Under the pieces are notes generated by a model that saw only the letters and a list, made by a program, of their open reading frames with translations, was not told the origin of the DNA and did not search any database. The position numbers were made by a program, and so were the translations under genes. DNA of 20,236 nt, taken from positions 297,992-318,227 of the forward strand of contig BEXV01000159.1 of assembly GCA_003118195.1 (NCBI GenBank). Direction: 5' to 3'. This document shows positions 17,165-20,236 of this stretch, one piece after another. Numbering within the stretch: position 1 is the stretch's first letter; the number at the start of each line of letters is the position of its first letter. Origin of the DNA: Hemicentrotus pulcherrimus (Eukaryota; Echinodermata; Echinoidea; Camarodonta; Strongylocentrotidae).

Positions 17165-17224
17165 ATGAGCCAAAAGGACATTAACTCAGTGTTACAGGAT
17201 ATGATGTATGCCCTTTTGGCTCAT
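17165..17224 (+). other. 17-bp-stem hairpin
   Basis: ATGAGCCAAAAGGACAT (17165-17181) pairs with ATGCCCTTTTGGCTCAT (17208-17224) at 16 of 17 positions, with a single A-C mismatch, around a 26-nt loop. It could be a structured 3'UTR element or a remnant of a small inverted-repeat transposon. The stem is shorter than expected for a microRNA precursor. Confidence 0.7.
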
Positions 17225-17588
17225 TTCACTGTTCCTTAAAAGCTTCTAAAGCTTCAAGCAGACAAAAAAATAAACACCCCAACCTGACCAAGGGATGAAT
17301 GTGATGTTTGCTTTGAGATGTTCAAGGGTTTACTGTTGCTCCCAAAATGGATGTCTGTGTCATGACCTTTTACCTCTGTCTAAAGAAATCTTCCGTTATC
17401 AGACCAATTTGTTATACTTTGAACGCAGTGTGTGATGTAGACTGGGATAGATCTCGTTGTATTTATGATTATGTATGTTGAAGTATTAGTAAAACTGCAT
17501 CTTTCTATGAATGGTTCTTTTGAAGCAAATTATATGTTCAGTGTGTACTGCCTCTCTTTACAGACAGCATCTCATATACAAAGTCTGC

Positions 17589-17594
17589 AATAAA
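17589..17594 (+). terminator. Candidate poly(A) signal AATAAA
   Basis: AATAAA occurs in the context CTGCAATAAAGAGTATG. A short T-rich patch (TTTTCTC) lies only about 10 nt downstream and there is no GT-rich element at the usual distance, so use is uncertain. Confidence 0.3.
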
Positions 17595-19259
17595 GAGTAT
17601 GAATTTTCTCAAGTATTATTAGCTACATGCCTTACTCTGATAACATGATATTGGTTGCATTTTTAAAGAAGCAGCAAATCTTAGTGAAACTCAATATAGT
17701 GCAAATTGAAGTTTGTACAACTGATAAAAAGCTCTTATTAAGAGCATTGGTTTGTTTGGTTACGTTGGAAAGGCTGAAATGAATTGAAACCAACCCTTTC
17801 AAAGTTAATTTGGAATTAATTCCGAAGTGTATTGATGAAATTATCAAGGGTCATTTACACTGTGTATTTGTTGTGGCTTCATGGTAGTTTCTGCAATATT
17901 TTTGTAGAATCTCTCTGAGTAAAACAGTCACAGAAGATGTAGACAAGTGGATCAAGAATGGAAGAGTATAACCAGTGATCTGCTGAATAATAGAATGCAT
18001 GTTGCTCTTATTTATTACATGGACTATATGTCGTGAATTATTAGCCGAGAGTATAATTACAAACAAAAAAAAGGAATTGGGTAGGTCCATACCCAGTGTA
18101 ATCTACAAGTGGTGGTGAGAAGAGGGTTAATATGTAATTTGTTAAAACAATAAAAAAAAGGACATGAAATGGCAAGCCACTTTAAGAGAGCTCTTTGATT
18201 TAGCTCCTATTGTAGCTAAAAATATTGATGTATAATAAGGTAAGAAATGCTTATAGGAAAGAATGTAAATTAACACTTGTTGTTATCAGAAGTGAAAGAT
18301 AGATGAAATTGAATACCGGTATTGCAAACTTTCTTTTTGTGAAAAAAAAGAAAGAAAGAGGAACTGTGATACCATGTACATGTTGGATGGTGATGGGATG
18401 TATTACTTGTACAAGATTTATATAGGCAGGAGTGTTTTCTTATAGTTTAAAATTGATGTAATTTTATAATGAAGTGATGAGCTTAGAATAATTACATCAT
18501 TGCCATCTCTTTAAAGTGTTGCCAATTGGAACTTCACTTTGTAAATCCCATTTCATCTCGTTCCTTACATAAAAGTCCTATATACAGGACTCCAAGCCAT
18601 TCTGAAATGCCTTTGTATCCATGAATCAACTACGCTTTATTTTACTTTAAAACTGTTTGAAATATATGAAATCTTCAAATCTGCTACGCCATAAACTTTT
18701 CCGCAAGTGTGTAGATTTCATATGAAGTTGTGCAATTTGTTTACTTTTAAAGTTTTAAAAAATGGAATCCTTCATTGCAGCAAGAAAGAATGAAATGTAC
18801 ATGTATGAAATCACTCTTCAACTCTTGTATAAAATGTATATGCTGGATATTTCTTAAGCATAGAAGAGTTACAGGTATGCAGTACAGTGTAGAAGGATAA
18901 AAAGAGAGAAAACCTTTCAATCTAATTAAACCTACCTCTGTGATACAATGTAATAGTCTATGAAAGTGAAATGTATAGCGGACTGCATGTCAGATAGGAC
19001 TGGTCCACTAGAGGAGGAGGGTAGTCTTTATTTGTATGTACAGGATTGAGCAAGTTGATATATATAGAGTAGCCAGACGATGTTTATGACTAGCCTTTAG
19101 TGCTTGTAGCACGATGCTTCATTGGTACGAGGGTGGCTAATAGATTTAAGGTAACATGAAATGAGAAGCATGTTTGTGATTTAATACATCACCCAAATGT
19201 TTGAATCTGATAAATGCGAACTCAAATTAACTCAACCCTAATACGGTATGGATGTTGGT

Positions 19260-19265
19260 AATAAA
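19260..19265 (+). terminator. Candidate distal poly(A) signal AATAAA
   Basis: AATAAA is followed 30-65 nt later by GTGTCTTTATTTT and then TTTTTGTGTGTGTC, the GT/T-rich pattern expected downstream of a cleavage site. Of the hexamers seen after the makorin stop codon it has the best context. If used, the 3'UTR would be about 6.9 kb. Confidence 0.4.
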
Positions 19266-19329
19266 TTAGTTTGCAATTGAAATATGTGGATCAGTGTCTT
19301 TATTTTAACGTACTCGCCTTTTTGTGTGT

Positions 19330-19355
19330 GTCAGAGAGAGAGAGAGAGAGAGAGA
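19330..19355. repeat. GA microsatellite
   Basis: About ten to eleven uninterrupted GA dinucleotides follow a short TGTGTGTGTC tract and precede CACTACCGG. Confidence 0.95.
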
Positions 19356-19465
19356 CACTACCGGTTAAACACAATCAAACCGCAATAAAAGCATTAAGAT
19401 CATTGTGACATGTATGTAGATCATTTGTTTGCTATTCTCCCACTGTATCAATCCCACACCTTTCC

Positions 19466-19562
19466 AATCTCTCCTCCCCCTCTCTCCTCCCCCTCTCTCT
19501 CTCTCATCCCTCCTCTCCCTCTCTCTCTCTCATCCCATCTTTCTTCCCTCTTTTCTCTCTAA
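19466..19562. repeat. Polypyrimidine CT/CCT repeat
   Basis: An almost pure C/T tract has repeated CTCTCTCTCTCATCCC and TCTCCTCCCCCTC units. The Pro/Leu/Ser-rich open frame across it is a composition artefact. Confidence 0.9.
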
Positions 19563-20236
19563 AATATGCTACAATATACACTGCTGTGATGCATTACACT
19601 CTAATAAATAGATATTTAGCAGATTTATTATTTTTACATAACAGATACATTTTAACAATAATTTCAACATTTGTAACGCATATACAGTAGGTTTGACTTG
19701 CAGACCTATTCAACATTCTGAGAAAGACATTTAAATAGCATGTTATGAATCAATGGTGTGAGATAATGACTGATACAAAGTATTCATGAAATTTTACGGG
19801 CACTATCAATTTTTATGATGCAGGATGCAAATATGGGAGAAATTCAACTTACCGGTAAATAAACAACAAGTTTTTATGAAACACCAAGAGAAAACATATA
19901 TATTGTATGTAACATAATGTAATACATAAACTAAATAAATCAAATGGTTATGAGCTACAAAGCACAAAAAAGTGATTGACAAGGGCATATACATAAGTAT
20001 CTAACATCTAAACATAAAGTAACATATTTGTGTTTTATAAACCAATTTAAAATAATCCAATCAGATTATTCTTCTAAACTTTACTTCCCAATCGAATTTA
20101 CAACACCTATAACAGAGAATATGACTTCATATATTATAAAGCATAGCTATTCCACAAGACAAAAGGTGGACTAAATACTTTGTTTAGCTTTTTAAGGGTT
20201 AGGCTCAACTAGCACATACAGTGAATGCTATTATCT
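19563..20236. other. Non-coding AT-rich stretch, no gene seen
   Basis: No recognisable coding, RNA or repeat feature was found on either strand to the right edge of the window. Confidence 0.5.

Larger units (their letters stand above)
15901..19259 (+). other. Non-coding stretch, probable distal 3'UTR or intergenic
   Basis: No gene was recognised on either strand. It holds the hairpin at 17165-17224, AATAAA hexamers at 17269, 17589 and 18149, and ATTAAA near 16098. Open frames here are short, of AT-rich composition, and lack domains or paired splice sites. Confidence 0.4.

Noticed and set aside
19429..19611. A 60-residue open frame rich in Leu, Ser and Pro.
   Set aside because: It is read entirely through the CT/CCT polypyrimidine repeat and has no start context, splice sites or domain.
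1..20236. CRISPR arrays, operons, attachment sites or other prokaryotic systems.
   Set aside because: The window has spliced eukaryotic gene structure, a SINE and MITE-like elements. No spaced direct-repeat array or prokaryotic gene cluster is present.

Overview
This is a eukaryotic, AT-rich genomic window. It carries one clearly recognisable protein-coding gene on the + strand, a makorin-family E3 ubiquitin ligase (MKRN1-like), split into exons with canonical GT-AG introns. The AT-rich background, the many TGTACATGTA-type palindromes, the density of short inverted-repeat elements and a tRNA-derived SINE with an L2-type tail suggest a marine invertebrate deuterostome, most likely an echinoderm such as a sea urchin. 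The organism assignment is an inference; the makorin assignment is strong.

Layout. Positions 1-5252 hold no convincing exon and are read as intron 1 and/or upstream DNA. They contain a SINE (343-697), a MITE-like element (2473-2825), a 150-bp inverted-repeat element (3601-3750) and an older dispersed repeat (about 4179-4715) interrupted by a GC-rich nested element (about 4316-4618). Six makorin exons follow: 5253-5381, 7131-7351, 8304-8536, 9476-9687, 10917-11027 and 11646-12363. All phases agree across the junctions and give 541 residues up to the TGA at 12361-12363. The first coding exon, with the start codon and the first Cys of zinc finger 1, was not found and probably lies upstream. The introns hold further inverted-repeat elements (5891-6263, 8677-8766, about 9150-9434, about 10656-10838), an inverted second copy of the 4.2-4.7 kb repeat (8039-8268), a 107-bp tandem duplication (7403-7622) and a fragment of a SINE/LINE tail (10226-10300).

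Downstream of the stop, about 7.9 kb contains no recognisable gene. It is T-rich and 3'UTR-like, with several AATAAA hexamers; the one with the best downstream context is at 19260. It also contains the most striking structure in the window, a 373-bp foldback element (15528-15900) with two gap-free 160-bp arms differing at only three positions around a loop carrying three 15-bp repeats, plus a 17-bp-stem hairpin at 17165-17224.

The encoded protein has the makorin order: two CCCH fingers, a PAM2-like FVPGQP motif, a third CCCH finger, the makorin Cys/His motif, a C3HC4 RING, a fourth CCCH finger and an acidic tail. It should bind RNA and poly(A)-binding protein and ubiquitinate partners on mRNPs. 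The best second-look items are the foldback element, the nested insertion whose empty site is visible in the same window, the inverted repeats that bracket exons 2-3 (a classic circular-RNA geometry), and a long Glu-rich C-terminal extension that looks like an expanded GAG/GAA repeat.
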